Of a stretch of DNA of 64,000 bases, positions 1 through 8,921 are shown piece by piece. The translations under genes were made by a program, and so were the position numbers. The notes under the pieces were generated by a model. The model saw nothing but the letters and a program-made list of their open reading frames with translations. It made no database searches and was not told the origin of the DNA. Where the stretch lies: assembly GCF_000621025.1 (NCBI RefSeq), contig NZ_JHZJ01000009.1, positions 62,001-126,000 of the forward strand. The letters run 5' to 3'. Source of the stretch: Brackiella oedipodis DSM 13743. GTDB lineage: Bacteria; Pseudomonadota; Gammaproteobacteria; Burkholderiales; Burkholderiaceae_B. How positions within the stretch are numbered: position 1 is the stretch's first letter; the number at the start of each line of letters is the position of its first letter.

Positions 1-15
1 TAACATGCGTTTCAT
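1..15 (-). CDS. rne: RNase E, first five codons only
   Basis: The minus strand reads ATG AAA CGC ATG TTA from position 15 down to the window edge, giving M-K-R-M-L, the conserved start of RNase E in proteobacteria. A Shine-Dalgarno-like CGGAGAG lies just upstream (about 20-27). RNase E is the membrane-associated endoribonuclease that organises the RNA degradosome and processes rRNA, tRNA and mRNA. The divergent arrangement with rluC is the usual one in proteobacteria and supports the call, since only five codons are visible. The rest of the gene lies outside the window. Confidence 0.8.
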
Positions 16-864
16 AGAACTCTCCGAAAATATCAATGCATTAGGATTAATGCATTCCCGGAAGTTCCTGGTTTGATTTGTCTTGTTGTCTGGCTCGGAC
101 CAGTATTATTGTGAAGGTTAAGTGAGTACTAGGTTGTATAAGACAAAAGATACACAAGTCAACTTAATCGCAACAAACAAAACCCTCGGTAACCTTAACT
201 CTTAACTAAGGCATGGAGTGTAGCGGGTATCCTCCCGCTCCTCTGACAGGCATGACGCTTTTGAGAACTACAGCACGATCGCTTGAGCCACGCCGTAATA
301 ACTTAGGCGGGCGTTTTTGGGCCGCCAGCAAGCCGCCTACAGATAGGTAGGAGCAAAGCAGCAGGCTAGACAAAAATCTTAGGGGATCTAACGCAGTGTT
401 CATGCAGTTAATGGGCTAATACAATAATCTGGAAAATGGCTACGACTAAAACACCCAGGCGATAGTAGAGTTTGTGGAAATTTATTGGTTCTATTTCTGC
501 AAAGCCGACTATCTACCTGTGATGCATAAAAATACGGATACACAAAGACAATTCAGGTTTATTTTTGGGGGCTGTGGGCAGAAATATAACACTGCCGCAT
601 TAAAAACAAGCACGCCAAACAATAAAGCTCCCAGTCACTTCGGAAAATAGTGCGTAATACCGCCATCAAGGGGATCTACTAGGTGCCTCTAACAGGTGAT
701 CCTAAGAGATGGTCCTAACGTATGCCTTGATTGTCAGTACGTTACAATATAGACAATGAAAACACCTTGGGGCGGAGTGCGAAATCATATGTATTGCCTC
801 TACGCAACCCAAGGTACACCCTATTCTCCACAGGGTATATTGATTATAAAGTAGTATCGAATAT
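16..864. promoter_or_regulatory. Long divergent rne/rluC intergenic region with structured rne leader
   Basis: About 850 bases without a convincing gene. On the rne side there are stable inverted repeats: a 6-bp stem at 222-227/234-239, and a 7-bp stem at 304-310/333-339 with an alternative partner at 322-326. This fits the long 5' untranslated region through which RNase E regulates its own mRNA in enterobacteria. Nearer rluC there is an 8-bp inverted repeat (764-771/808-815) and a 5-bp hairpin (818-822/832-836). Short open frames here (for example 206-403 minus) have no ribosome-binding site and no protein-like character. Autoregulation is inferred from family knowledge. Confidence 0.55.
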
Positions 865-1839
865 ATGTGCAAACAATCTTCATCGCCAAATTCATCTTTT
901 TCCGTGCAATGGGTGACGGTGGATGCCGCCTCCGATGGCCAACGAATTGATAATTTTTTGCTCAAATACTGTAAAGGCGTCCCCAAAAGTCATCTCTATA
1001 AAGCCTTGCGCTCAGGTCAGGTGCGTGTCAACAAAGGTAGGATCAATGCACAGTACCGTCTGCAAGTCGGAGATGTGCTGCGTATCCCGCCTTTACGAAT
1101 GGCACAAAAAGATCAAGCGATCCCTGCCCCCAAGGCCGAGTTTCCTATTGTTTTTGAGGACGATGCCATAGTCGTGATTGACAAGCCGGCCGGCGTAGCC
1201 GTGCATGGTGGCAGTGGCGTTTCGTTTGGGGTGATTGAACAAATGCGCGCGGCTCGACCCCAAGCCAAGTTTTTAGAATTAGCGCACCGTCTCGATAAAG
1301 AGACCTCAGGGTTGTTAATCATTGCCAAAAAACGCTCCGCCTTAGTAAAACTGCACGATATGTTTCGTCAAGGTAAAGGCGAAAAGCATTATTACGCTTT
1401 AGTGTGTGGTGATTGGCAGAACCAACGGCAGCATATAAAATTGCCGTTGACTAAATACCTGACGCCGCATGGTGAGCGTCGAGTTCGGGTTGATAAATCT
1501 GAAGGAAAGTTTGCCCATACGATTATTGAGTGTATACAACGTTTTGGTGATTATAGTTTAGTCGATGCTGAGTTGCGCACAGGACGCACACATCAAATCC
1601 GCGTTCACTTGGCGGCCAGTGGCTTTGCGATTGCGGGTGACGAAAAATACGGTTCCGATGAAGTGCGTGCTAAACTGCAACAAGCGGGTTTCAAGCGCAT
1701 GTTCTTACATGCCCATCATCTGATTATCGAGCACCCATTGACGGCCCAGCTGCTCAACCTCAAAGCGCCTTTGCCACCCATGTGTCAGGCACTGTTGCAG
1801 TCACTTCAGTCTCGGGGCGTGCCTTCATCCAAATCTTAA
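865..1839 (+). CDS. rluC: 23S rRNA pseudouridine synthase RluC
   Basis: Makes pseudouridines in domain V/II of 23S rRNA (positions 955, 2504 and 2580 in E. coli). An N-terminal S4-type RNA-binding domain (about residues 24-75, including VRVNKGRINAQYRLQVGDVL) is followed by the RluA-type catalytic domain with the signature HRLDKETSG at 141-149; D144 is the catalytic aspartate. The length, 324 residues, is normal. The ATG at 865 is the only start that keeps the full S4 domain, but no good Shine-Dalgarno sequence precedes it, so the start is less sure than the identity. Divergent from rne and followed after 17 bases by a HAD phosphatase, as in other Burkholderiales. Confidence 0.93.
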   Translation: MCKQSSSPNSSFSVQWVTVDAASDGQRIDNFLLKYCKGVPKSHLYKALRSGQVRVNKGRINAQYRLQVGDVLRIPPLRMAQKDQAIPAPKAEFPIVFEDDAIVVIDKPAGVAVHGGSGVSFGVIEQMRAARPQAKFLELAHRLDKETSGLLIIAKKRSALVKLHDMFRQGKGEKHYYALVCGDWQNQRQHIKLPLTKYLTPHGERRVRVDKSEGKFAHTIIECIQRFGDYSLVDAELRTGRTHQIRVHLAASGFAIAGDEKYGSDEVRAKLQQAGFKRMFLHAHHLIIEHPLTAQLLNLKAPLPPMCQALLQSLQSRGVPSSKS

Positions 1840-1856
1840 CCCTCTTAGGAATTCTC

Positions 1857-2513
1857 ATGGCATACAATACGATAGTTTTCGATTGGGACGGTACCTTAAT
1901 GGACTCAACGTGGTCGATTGCAGTCGCCATTCAGGGGGCTTGTCGAGATTTAGGGGTGCCTGAACCAACGATGCAAGAAGCCAAGTGGGTGATTGGTTTA
2001 GGCATGAGCGAGGTCATCCCCAAAATTGCGCCTAATCTTTCGCAGCCCCAGCTACAAGAGTTTTTGCAAGCCTATCGCCGCCATTATTTTACCCAGGACC
2101 AGGATTTAAAGCTCTTTAATGGAATTCCACAATTACTCCAACAACTCAAGCAGCAAGGGCTAAACCTCGCCGTTGCTACCGGTAAAAGCAGAGTGGGGCT
2201 TAATAGAGCCCTCGACAAACATCAACTGACGCCTTTATTTGACATCACACGTACGGCTGATGAAACTCGCGGTAAGCCCCATCCGCAAATGCTTTTTGAA
2301 ATTATTGATGAGCTCATGGTTGAGCCAGAGCAAGTGGTGATGATTGGCGATACCAGTCATGACATTCAAATGGCTCAAAATGCGGGCGTCGATAGTATAG
2401 CGGTGACCTATGGTGCCCACGAAATCGAAGAGTTGGATAAGGCCCAACCAAGTAAAACCGCCGCCTCAGTAGAAGAATTGGCCAGATTATTGGAATTATT
2501 TACTGTACATTAA
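1857..2513 (+). CDS. HAD-superfamily phosphatase (phosphoglycolate phosphatase-like)
   Basis: 218 residues. HAD motif I is DWDGTLMDS (residues about 9-17), motif II is the ATGKS region, motif III K is in RGKPHP, and motif IV is GDTSHDIQMA. A helical cap is inserted between motifs I and II, as in the Gph/PGP subfamily. These enzymes hydrolyse small phosphate esters in the cytoplasm through an aspartyl-phosphate on the first Asp; the exact substrate cannot be read from sequence. The frame is open from 1782, but the ATG at 1857, with TTAGGA nine bases upstream, gives the standard family N-terminus. Probably co-transcribed with rluC. Confidence 0.85.
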   Translation: MAYNTIVFDWDGTLMDSTWSIAVAIQGACRDLGVPEPTMQEAKWVIGLGMSEVIPKIAPNLSQPQLQEFLQAYRRHYFTQDQDLKLFNGIPQLLQQLKQQGLNLAVATGKSRVGLNRALDKHQLTPLFDITRTADETRGKPHPQMLFEIIDELMVEPEQVVMIGDTSHDIQMAQNAGVDSIAVTYGAHEIEELDKAQPSKTAASVEELARLLELFTVH

Positions 2514-2579
2514 TGCCTGGGCTGACTTTTCTTAAATATAGGTAGAAAATATAAGGATAGATCAGTCTAGGAAATACAC

Positions 2580-3260
2580 ATGGTACACAGATTAAGTCAC
2601 CATAAGCATTTTAATCAAGAAGAATCGATAGCTTATTTTCGTAAATTTAGAAGCCATTTTATGGTGTTGTTCGCTATCCCCGGCCTACTAGGCTTGTGGA
2701 TTAGTCTCGATCCAGCCACTAAAGAATCTTCACAGTGGGCGCTGTCACTGCTGTATTACAGTAGCTTAGCCGCCTTATTGATGTTAGTGATTGCGCTATT
2801 GATTAAGCCCATCCGAGTGTTTAGTGGGCGCTTAGGTATCAATCTATATCGTGCGCCTGCACTTTATTATGCGGCAGCTTATGCCAGTGCTTTTGCTTTG
2901 ATCTGGTTTTGGGCAAATATCAATCATCATGCCTTACTAGCACAGGCTAATTTGAGTTTCAGTCTTTATGCGCTCTTAGCAATGGCGTCATGGCTTATAT
3001 TAATAGTGCTGGCGATTTCTGCCAGCTCACTCATGATTCGCAAAATCGGTAAAGCCTGGCATCTCCTACAGTGGTTATTTTATGCGGGATGTGTAGCCTG
3101 GCTGGTTCATGTTTGCGTCGATTTTGAGCTCAGCGCTGCGGATATCGGGCTGTGTGCTGTCTGTGTATTATTATTAGCGTGGCATGCGGGTTATGCGATC
3201 TGGCAGCAGCAAAAACAGCAAAAAACGCTGGCCAATATTAAACCACCTACCAAGGAATAA
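2580..3260 (+). CDS. MsrQ/ferric-reductase-like six-helix membrane protein lacking two heme histidines
   Basis: 226 residues with about six hydrophobic helices. The second half follows E. coli MsrQ closely: SWLILIVLA...IRKIGKAWHLLQ...VAWLVH matches the MsrQ pattern SWVILLALA...RKLGKHWQQLH...LAPIH. MsrQ is the heme-b membrane subunit that feeds electrons to the periplasmic methionine sulfoxide reductase MsrP. Of the three MsrQ heme-ligand histidines, only the last is retained (H177); the other two positions are Y101 and Q164 in my by-eye alignment. No msrP gene is adjacent. The protein may therefore have lost heme binding or shifted ligands (H161 is close by). Family homology is reasonably sure; function is not. 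Confidence 0.55.
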   Translation: MVHRLSHHKHFNQEESIAYFRKFRSHFMVLFAIPGLLGLWISLDPATKESSQWALSLLYYSSLAALLMLVIALLIKPIRVFSGRLGINLYRAPALYYAAAYASAFALIWFWANINHHALLAQANLSFSLYALLAMASWLILIVLAISASSLMIRKIGKAWHLLQWLFYAGCVAWLVHVCVDFELSAADIGLCAVCVLLLAWHAGYAIWQQQKQQKTLANIKPPTKE

Positions 3261-3286
3261 GGTAGCCTATTGGATCTTGCTAGCAT

Positions 3287-3313
3287 TTAAGCGCTCGTGA
3301 TTCGAGCGCTTAA
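3287..3313. terminator. Perfect 11-bp dyad between convergent genes
   Basis: An 11-bp perfect inverted repeat (3287-3297 with 3303-3313, five-base loop) lies between the convergent MsrQ-like and RsmI-like genes. It is followed only by a weak T-run on either strand, so it probably acts as a bidirectional terminator or as a 3'-end protecting hairpin. Confidence 0.6.
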
Positions 3314-3328
3314 GTGTATTAAGGGTGC

Positions 3329-4033
3329 TTAGGCCAAGAATAAAAACAAGGTGGCTAATTTATTGAGATCGGGTAAGCTTTGTTGCCGCCATTGTGCCAC
3401 CGTATAGGTTTGAATCAGTTCTTGTGGCCCGGTGAGGTCTCTGGCCACACACAAGCGAGTGTCAGGCTTAAGCGAACTGATTAAGGTCTCTAACATGGCC
3501 TGATTGCGATAAGGGGTCTCAATAAAAATTTGCGTTTGCTGTAGCTTATGCGAATCGCTCTCCCATTGTTTGAGCTGCTGCGTGCGTTCATGAGGTTTGA
3601 TGGGCGCATAACCATGAAAGGCAAACCGTTGGCCATCCAAGCCACTGGCCATCAGTCCCAACAAAATAGAGTTTGGACCAACATGAGGACGTACCTTAAA
3701 GTTCAGTCGTTGTGCTTGACTAACGACTATCGCCCCTGGGTCGGCAACAGCCGGGCAGCCGGCTTCAGACACTAAGCCGATAGCACCGTCGCTTGGCACG
3801 GCTTGTAACCATTGTTTTACCTCAGAGGGCTGGGTACTTTTGCTGAGGGTATGGATTGTGATGTCACGAATGGCTTTTTGGGGCTCGACCAGTTTCAGAA
3901 AGGCTCTAGCCGTTTTAGCATTTTCGGCAATATAAAGGTCGAGTTGGGCAGCCATTTGGCGACTGTGAGTTGGTAACCACTCTTGAATGGGCGCTTGGCT
4001 TAGGCCCACGGGGATCAAATGTAAAGTCTTCAT
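3329..4033 (-). CDS. RsmI-like SAM-dependent methyltransferase (tetrapyrrole methylase fold)
   Basis: 234 residues. The protein has the TP-methylase core seen in RsmI, which 2'-O-methylates C1402 of 16S rRNA: SEAGCPAVADPG (about 105-116) and a GPNSILLGLMASGL segment (about 135-148) match the SAM-binding loops, and FIETPYRN (about 186-193) matches the RsmI FYESPHR motif. It is somewhat short and diverged, and Burkholderiales usually carry a second, canonical rsmI elsewhere, so I call it a paralogue. It overlaps the upstream maf gene by four bases (ATGA), indicating translational coupling. The exact substrate is not deducible. Confidence 0.8.
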   Translation of the reverse strand: MKTLHLIPVGLSQAPIQEWLPTHSRQMAAQLDLYIAENAKTARAFLKLVEPQKAIRDITIHTLSKSTQPSEVKQWLQAVPSDGAIGLVSEAGCPAVADPGAIVVSQAQRLNFKVRPHVGPNSILLGLMASGLDGQRFAFHGYAPIKPHERTQQLKQWESDSHKLQQTQIFIETPYRNQAMLETLISSLKPDTRLCVARDLTGPQELIQTYTVAQWRQQSLPDLNKLATLFLFLA

Positions 4034-4629
4034 AACTGAGCAGACAGCGTTGGATTAACACCAAAATGGCGTAACATGCGGCATAATTCAATCAAGGGTA
4101 AACCAATGATGGCGGTGGGATCGTCCGAACGCATGCTTGACATCAGACTAATGCCCAGCGATTCAGCTTTGGCGCTGCCCGCCGTGTCATAAGGTTGTTC
4201 GACCTCAAGATAATGCTGGATCTCGGCATCCGTTAGATCTCTAAAGTGACATTCAGTGATGACATCATAACTGAGGGTCTCGGCACCACAACAGACCGCC
4301 AGTGCGCTATGGAATTGGACGCTTTGGCCACTCAGAGCCTGCAATTGCTGAAATGCCTTTGCAAAACTGCCGGCTTTGCCAATGATGTTGTGACCGAGAG
4401 TGGCGACTTGATCAGCGCCAATCACAATGCTGTGAGGGTGTTGTTGAGCAATGGCCTGAGCCTTGGCAATGGCTAAACGTTGCGCACAAGCAGGCGGGGT
4501 TTCGCCCTTTTGTGGTATTTCGTCCACATTTGGACTCATGCTCTGAAAAGGCAGCCCCAGCCTTGCAAACATCTGTTTTTTGTAGATTGAAGTCGTCGCT
4601 AAGATGATATTTGCGTGGTCTAAACTCAT
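4030..4629 (-). CDS. Maf-family nucleotide pyrophosphatase (YceF-like)
   Basis: 199 residues. Maf proteins are cytoplasmic house-cleaning nucleoside triphosphate pyrophosphatases; the YceF branch prefers m7GTP. Visible features are the N-terminal substrate loop LATTSIYKKQMFARL (the family pattern is LASTSPYRRxLL), VDE in SPNVDEIP, the acidic centre IGADQV, and a C-terminal SIMGLPLxxL-like stretch (AIIGLPLIELCRML). It is the first of two Maf paralogues here (the other is at 42320-42931). Coupled to the downstream RsmI-like gene and divergent from DUF177, the usual arrangement upstream of rpmF/plsX in this order. Confidence 0.88.
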   Translation of the reverse strand: MSLDHANIILATTSIYKKQMFARLGLPFQSMSPNVDEIPQKGETPPACAQRLAIAKAQAIAQQHPHSIVIGADQVATLGHNIIGKAGSFAKAFQQLQALSGQSVQFHSALAVCCGAETLSYDVITECHFRDLTDAEIQHYLEVEQPYDTAGSAKAESLGISLMSSMRSDDPTAIIGLPLIELCRMLRHFGVNPTLSAQL

Positions 4630-4702
4630 GATTTATATTGACCTGTAACTTGATTGCAGGTTATTATACTATGTTTACTAGTAGTTAAGTGCAAGGGTAT
4701 AA

Positions 4703-5446
4703 GTGACTTGTGATTTAGGTAAATCAGTCCCAAATACTGTCGAGGATCATACACAAGTTATTAGACAATTGTATTTGTCTAATGTTTATGATTTTATTCG
4801 CAAGGGGCAATCGATAAGCGGTCAAGCGCCGCTGGCGACCTTTGAGCGCGTAATGACTAGTTTGGCTGATGATATGCTGGAATGGTTAGCGGATCATTCT
4901 CCAGAAGCCGGTAATTCTGCACAGGGCGTTACGCAACGCCCCCAAGGATCAACCGCTTTGTCGTCTAGCGCTCATCACGACAAGCCGAATTTATCGAGTT
5001 TGAGCCAAGCTAAGCAAGCCCTGGTGGCTTCTGTGCTTGAGCAAAATAAATCTCAACTTGTGCAATGGCAGTTACAGCCCGAACTGGCGCATAGCGAGCA
5101 GTATTTTTTGCATTTTCACGTGCAAGCCAACGTTGTTTTGCTGTGCCAGCGTTGCCTTAAACCGTTTATCTTTGAGGTCGATAGCCGAGCCACGGTGCAA
5201 CCCGTTAATTCTGAGCAGGCTTTTGATGATCTGGATGAATCGGGTTTTATTGATGAGCAGGCCTACGATAAGTTGCTGGCTAACCCAAAACTGGATGTGG
5301 CGCATTTACTCGAAGATGAAATTCTCCTTAGTTTGCCTTATATCCCAAGGCATGAGAACGAGTCCTGTATAGACATGACAGCGTATGCCCCCCAAAAAGA
5401 CCCTTCGCCGTTTGCCATACTAGAAAAACTCAAAAAAGAGTCATAG
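4703..5446 (+). CDS. yceD: YceD/DUF177 family protein (large ribosomal subunit assembly-associated)
   Basis: 247 residues starting at GTG 4703, with an AAGGG about eight bases upstream; no better start keeps the N-terminal DFIRKGQSISGQAPL block typical of the betaproteobacterial family. The core has the conserved LCQRCLKPF motif (CxxC at about 148-151) and the acidic VAHLLEDEILLSLPYIP segment near the C-terminus, both diagnostic of DUF177. A low-complexity Ser/Gln-rich linker (about residues 70-105) makes it longer than the usual 170-200 residues. The family is linked to 23S rRNA accumulation and sits next to rpmF in most bacteria, as here. Confidence 0.85.
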   Translation: MTCDLGKSVPNTVEDHTQVIRQLYLSNVYDFIRKGQSISGQAPLATFERVMTSLADDMLEWLADHSPEAGNSAQGVTQRPQGSTALSSSAHHDKPNLSSLSQAKQALVASVLEQNKSQLVQWQLQPELAHSEQYFLHFHVQANVVLLCQRCLKPFIFEVDSRATVQPVNSEQAFDDLDESGFIDEQAYDKLLANPKLDVAHLLEDEILLSLPYIPRHENESCIDMTAYAPQKDPSPFAILEKLKKES

Positions 5447-5541
5447 TCGTTGCGATTGGTTAGCGACTAGCTCACTGAATATTCCTTTAATAGATTTTGC
5501 TTATTGCTTTGTTTCACAAAGCTTTTTAACTTGGAGTCATC

Positions 5542-5724
5542 ATGGCTGTACAACAAAATAAAAAATCTCCTTCACGCCGCAATATGCGTCGTTCTCACGA
5601 TGCCATTTCTGCGCCTTCTACAGCAGTAGAGCCAGGTAGTGGTGAATTACATTTGCGTCATCACATCAGCCCTAACGGCTTTTATCGTGGTCGCAAAGTG
5701 CTGAAATCAAAAGACGAAGAGTAA
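5542..5724 (+). CDS. rpmF: 50S ribosomal protein L32
   Basis: 60 residues starting [20 protein letters not shown], the standard L32 N-terminus, with the conserved [20 protein letters not shown] core. L32 is a small basic protein of the large ribosomal subunit. A good Shine-Dalgarno (TTGGAG) lies eight bases before the ATG. The protein lacks the paired CxxC zinc motifs found in some L32s, which is normal for proteobacteria. It lies between DUF177 and plsX as in E. coli, so synthesis of ribosome and membrane components may be linked by co-transcription. Confidence 0.97.
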   Translation: MAVQQNKKSPSRRNMRRSHDAISAPSTAVEPGSGELHLRHHISPNGFYRGRKVLKSKDEE

Positions 5725-5813
5725 TCATTCTCTAACCAAACAGAATATAACTCTTAAGTAATTTGTCATAATACTGTAATATTCTGTTTTACGTTTTTTT
5801 GACAGAATTTATT

Positions 5814-6911
5814 GTGATTAAAATTGCTATAGATTGCATGGGTGGTGATCACGGACTGAGCGTGACTATCCCCGCTGTATTACAAGCTGCCCAAAAACTT
5901 CCAGATGCCCACTTTATCTTAGTGGGTTTCAAGGATCAGATTGAGGCAGCTTTACGCAGCGCCACCGTGCCTAATGCATCACAGTTTGAAGTCTTACATG
6001 CCTCCGAGGTCGTCACTATGGACGATTCAGTGGAGGTCGCTTTGCGTCGCAAAAAAGACTCATCCATGAAAGTAGCCATTAACTGCATCAAACAAGGTCA
6101 AGCCGATGCCTGTGTGTCGGCTGGCAATACGGGTGCATTAATGGCTATTTCGCGTTTTGTTCTCAAAATGCTCGATGGTATCGATCGTCCAGCAATCGCC
6201 ACTTTATTGCCCAACCAAAAAGGCACAGGTACCACTGTGCTTGACTTGGGCGCCAATGTGGATTGTAGTGCCAAGAATCTCATGGAGTTTGCGATTATGG
6301 GATCCGCCTTGGCACAGTCCATTGATGGCTTGAGTAATCCTAGCGTGGGTTTACTCAACGTGGGCGAAGAAGCCATCAAAGGTAACGAGACCGTCAAACA
6401 GGCTTCGCAACTCTTACAGCGCAGCAATTTGAACTTCATCGGCAATGTCGAAGGCGATGATATTTTTACAGGCAAAAGTGATGTCATTGTCTGCGATGGC
6501 TTTGTGGGTAATTCTGTGCTCAAATCCATCGAAGGGGTATCGCGTTTAGTCAACAACGTCATGAAAACTGAGTTCAAACGCAATATCTTTAGCAAATTGC
6601 TTGCTATATTATCTTTGCCAGTTCTCAAAAATATTCGTGGCCGCCTAGACAACCGTCGCTACAATGGCGCTTCATTGTTGGGCCTGCGTGGTGTTGTCAT
6701 CAAAAGTCATGGTTCAGCGGACGTTTTGTCTTTTGCCTGTGCCATTGAGCGAGCCTACGAAGCCGTGTCCCATAATCTCTTAGCCAAAATTAGCAACAGC
6801 GTTCAGCACATTAACCAAATGGTGCATGCGGATGCAACGGCTGCTAATGCTCCCGAGCAAACGAGCACGCCCGTCGCCAGCAGTCATGCGGCGCCTGACA
6901 GTATTTCATGA
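5814..6911 (+). CDS. plsX: Phosphate acyltransferase PlsX
   Basis: Transfers an acyl group from acyl-ACP to phosphate, giving acyl-phosphate for PlsY in phospholipid synthesis. The start is [11 protein letters not shown] (residues about 4-14), the canonical PlsX opening. Other conserved blocks are [24 protein letters not shown] and [10 protein letters not shown], and about 365 residues is normal. I place the start at GTG 5814, which matches family N-termini; an in-frame TTG at 5799 is possible, and no strong Shine-Dalgarno separates the two. It lies between rpmF and fabH, the usual cluster, and its product works with the fab enzymes downstream. Confidence 0.95.
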   Translation: MIKIAIDCMGGDHGLSVTIPAVLQAAQKLPDAHFILVGFKDQIEAALRSATVPNASQFEVLHASEVVTMDDSVEVALRRKKDSSMKVAINCIKQGQADACVSAGNTGALMAISRFVLKMLDGIDRPAIATLLPNQKGTGTTVLDLGANVDCSAKNLMEFAIMGSALAQSIDGLSNPSVGLLNVGEEAIKGNETVKQASQLLQRSNLNFIGNVEGDDIFTGKSDVIVCDGFVGNSVLKSIEGVSRLVNNVMKTEFKRNIFSKLLAILSLPVLKNIRGRLDNRRYNGASLLGLRGVVIKSHGSADVLSFACAIERAYEAVSHNLLAKISNSVQHINQMVHADATAANAPEQTSTPVASSHAAPDSIS

Positions 6912-6964
6912 ATTAATCATTTACCTTGCCGGCACTGGGCAACGGTCTTTTGTGGAGTTTATTA

Positions 6965-7942
6965 ATGAGTCTATATGCCAAAATCATAGGTTCAGGCAGC
7001 GCTTTACCCGAAAAATGCGTCTCTAACGACGAACTGGCCGCACAACTGGCCACTCAGGGTATCGAAACTTCCGATGAATGGATCCGAACCCGAACGGGTA
7101 TTAAACAACGCTATTTAGCGGCGCCTGAGCAAGAAACCAGTGATTTGGCAGCAAGCGCCGCTAAACAAGCACTGCAAAGTGCCGGTGTACAAGCCAGCGA
7201 TGTCGATCTCATTATTGTGGCCACCTCGACCCCCGACCATATTTTTCCAAGCACGGCGTGCATGGTTCAAGCGAAATTAGGGATTAGTGGCTGTGCATCG
7301 TTTGATGTACAAGCCGTATGTAGCGGTTTCGTGTATGCCTTGACTACCGCCGATAGCTTTATTCGGGCAGGTAATGCCAATTGTGCGCTGGTGATTGGCG
7401 CCGAGGTATTTTCTCGCATTCTCGATTGGCAGGACCGTAGTACATGTGTCTTATTTGGCGACGGTGCTGGTGCAATGGTTCTCAAGGCCGATAAGCAGCC
7501 GGGCATTAAGGCGACTCAACTCAATGCTAACGGTTCACTCTATCCCATTCTCAATACCGAAGGCCGTGTGGAACATGGCCATATTGTCGGTGATCCCTTC
7601 CTCCGCATGGATGGCCAGGCCGTCTTTAAAACAGCAGTGTCGGTACTCGATCAGCAAGCGCGAGAGGTCTGCCAAAAGGCGCAACTCGATGTCGAGCAAA
7701 TCGATTGGATGGTGCCACATCAAGCTAACGAGCGCATTATTTCCTTCTTAGCTCGTAAACTACACTTGCCATTAGAGCAAGTAGTGATCACTGTGAATCA
7801 ACACGCTAATACTTCTGCGGCCAGTGTGCCACTCGCCTTCGATGTGGCGCAAAGAGACGGCCGCCTCAAAACCGGTCAGCATGTCTTGTTACAAGGAGTA
7901 GGGGGCGGTTTTACTTGGGGCTCAGTGCTCGCTCAACTATAA
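6965..7942 (+). CDS. fabH: Beta-ketoacyl-ACP synthase III (FabH)
   Basis: Condenses acetyl-CoA with malonyl-ACP to start fatty-acid chains. The catalytic triad is visible: C119 in QAVCSGF, His in VPHQANERI and Asn in [10 protein letters not shown]. The C-terminal [10 protein letters not shown] glycine-rich motif is intact. The frame is open from 6926, but ATG 6965 has a GGAG eleven bases upstream and yields the family N-terminus [15 protein letters not shown], about 325 residues. It follows plsX by 53 bases and precedes fabD by 31, in the classic plsX-fabH-fabD-fabG order. Confidence 0.97.
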   Translation: MSLYAKIIGSGSALPEKCVSNDELAAQLATQGIETSDEWIRTRTGIKQRYLAAPEQETSDLAASAAKQALQSAGVQASDVDLIIVATSTPDHIFPSTACMVQAKLGISGCASFDVQAVCSGFVYALTTADSFIRAGNANCALVIGAEVFSRILDWQDRSTCVLFGDGAGAMVLKADKQPGIKATQLNANGSLYPILNTEGRVEHGHIVGDPFLRMDGQAVFKTAVSVLDQQAREVCQKAQLDVEQIDWMVPHQANERIISFLARKLHLPLEQVVITVNQHANTSAASVPLAFDVAQRDGRLKTGQHVLLQGVGGGFTWGSVLAQL

Positions 7943-7973
7943 TTTAGACTCATCATTTAAAAGGGGTAAATGT

Positions 7974-8912
7974 ATGACAAAAGTCGCGTTTGTTTTTCCA
8001 GGTCAAGGCTCACAAAGTATCGGTATGATGGATGCTTGGGCTGATAACAAAGTGGTACAAGCGGCCATCCAAACCGCCTCTGAAGCACTTGGGCAAGATC
8101 TTGCGTCCCTTATGGCACAAGGCCCTGAAAGTGATTTAAATTTAACGACGAATACGCAACCCGTCATGCTTAGTGCTAGTGTGGCTATGTATCAAGCCTG
8201 GCTCGAGATGGGAGGTCGTGTCCCTGAGGTCATGGCGGGACATAGTTTGGGAGAATATTCTGCCTTAACCGCTGCTGGCAGTCTCGATTTAGCCAGCGCT
8301 GTCAAGCTCGTACGCGTTCGCGCGGATGCCATGCAACAAGCCGTACCGGTGGGCACAGGCTCGATGGCGGCTATTTTGGGTCTCGATGACGATACGGTTT
8401 TGCAAGTGTGTGAGCAAGCGGCACAAGTTCCCGAAGTTGTCGAAGCCGTCAATTTTAATGCACCTGCACAAGTCGTGATTGCTGGTCATGTCGACGCCGT
8501 TGAGCGCGCGTGTCACTTAGCTAAAGAAGCAGGTGCGAAACGCGCCTTGGTATTGCCGGTATCAGCGCCGTTCCATTCCTCCTTACTCAAGCCTGCGGCG
8601 GCTGTCTTACAAGACGCCTTAGCGCAGATCAATCTAGCGGCCCCTAAAGTCCCAGTCATCAATAATGTTGATGTCAAGATCGAGCAAGAACCTGCTAAAA
8701 TTGCAGACGCGTTAGTACGCCAAGCTTGGCATCCAGTACAATGGGTCAAAACCATTCAAGCCATGAAAGCTCAAGGTATCACCCATATTGTTGAATGTGG
8801 TCCAGGTAAGGTCCTCACCGGTTTAGTTAAACGTATTGATCGCGATCTTACGGCGCTTACGATTAACGATCCAGCCTCTCTGCAAAACGTATTGCAAACT
8901 TTAAACTCCTAA
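7974..8912 (+). CDS. fabD: Malonyl-CoA:ACP transacylase (FabD)
   Basis: Transfers malonyl from CoA to ACP, supplying the extender unit for fatty-acid elongation. The nucleophile elbow GHSLGEYSAL contains catalytic S91 (GHSxG), and the opening AFVFPGQGSQ is the standard family start. The His partner is in APFHSSLL. The length of 312 residues is typical. A strong AAGGGG Shine-Dalgarno precedes the ATG. It lies between fabH and fabG, with nine bases between its stop and the likely fabG start, so the three are almost certainly one operon. Confidence 0.97.
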   Translation: MTKVAFVFPGQGSQSIGMMDAWADNKVVQAAIQTASEALGQDLASLMAQGPESDLNLTTNTQPVMLSASVAMYQAWLEMGGRVPEVMAGHSLGEYSALTAAGSLDLASAVKLVRVRADAMQQAVPVGTGSMAAILGLDDDTVLQVCEQAAQVPEVVEAVNFNAPAQVVIAGHVDAVERACHLAKEAGAKRALVLPVSAPFHSSLLKPAAAVLQDALAQINLAAPKVPVINNVDVKIEQEPAKIADALVRQAWHPVQWVKTIQAMKAQGITHIVECGPGKVLTGLVKRIDRDLTALTINDPASLQNVLQTLNS

Positions 8913-8921
8913 GGAATGACA

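Noticed and set aside
206-403. 65-residue minus-strand open frame in the rne leader
   Set aside because: No ribosome-binding site, composition unlike neighbouring proteins, and it covers the inverted repeats of the leader; better explained as untranslated RNA.
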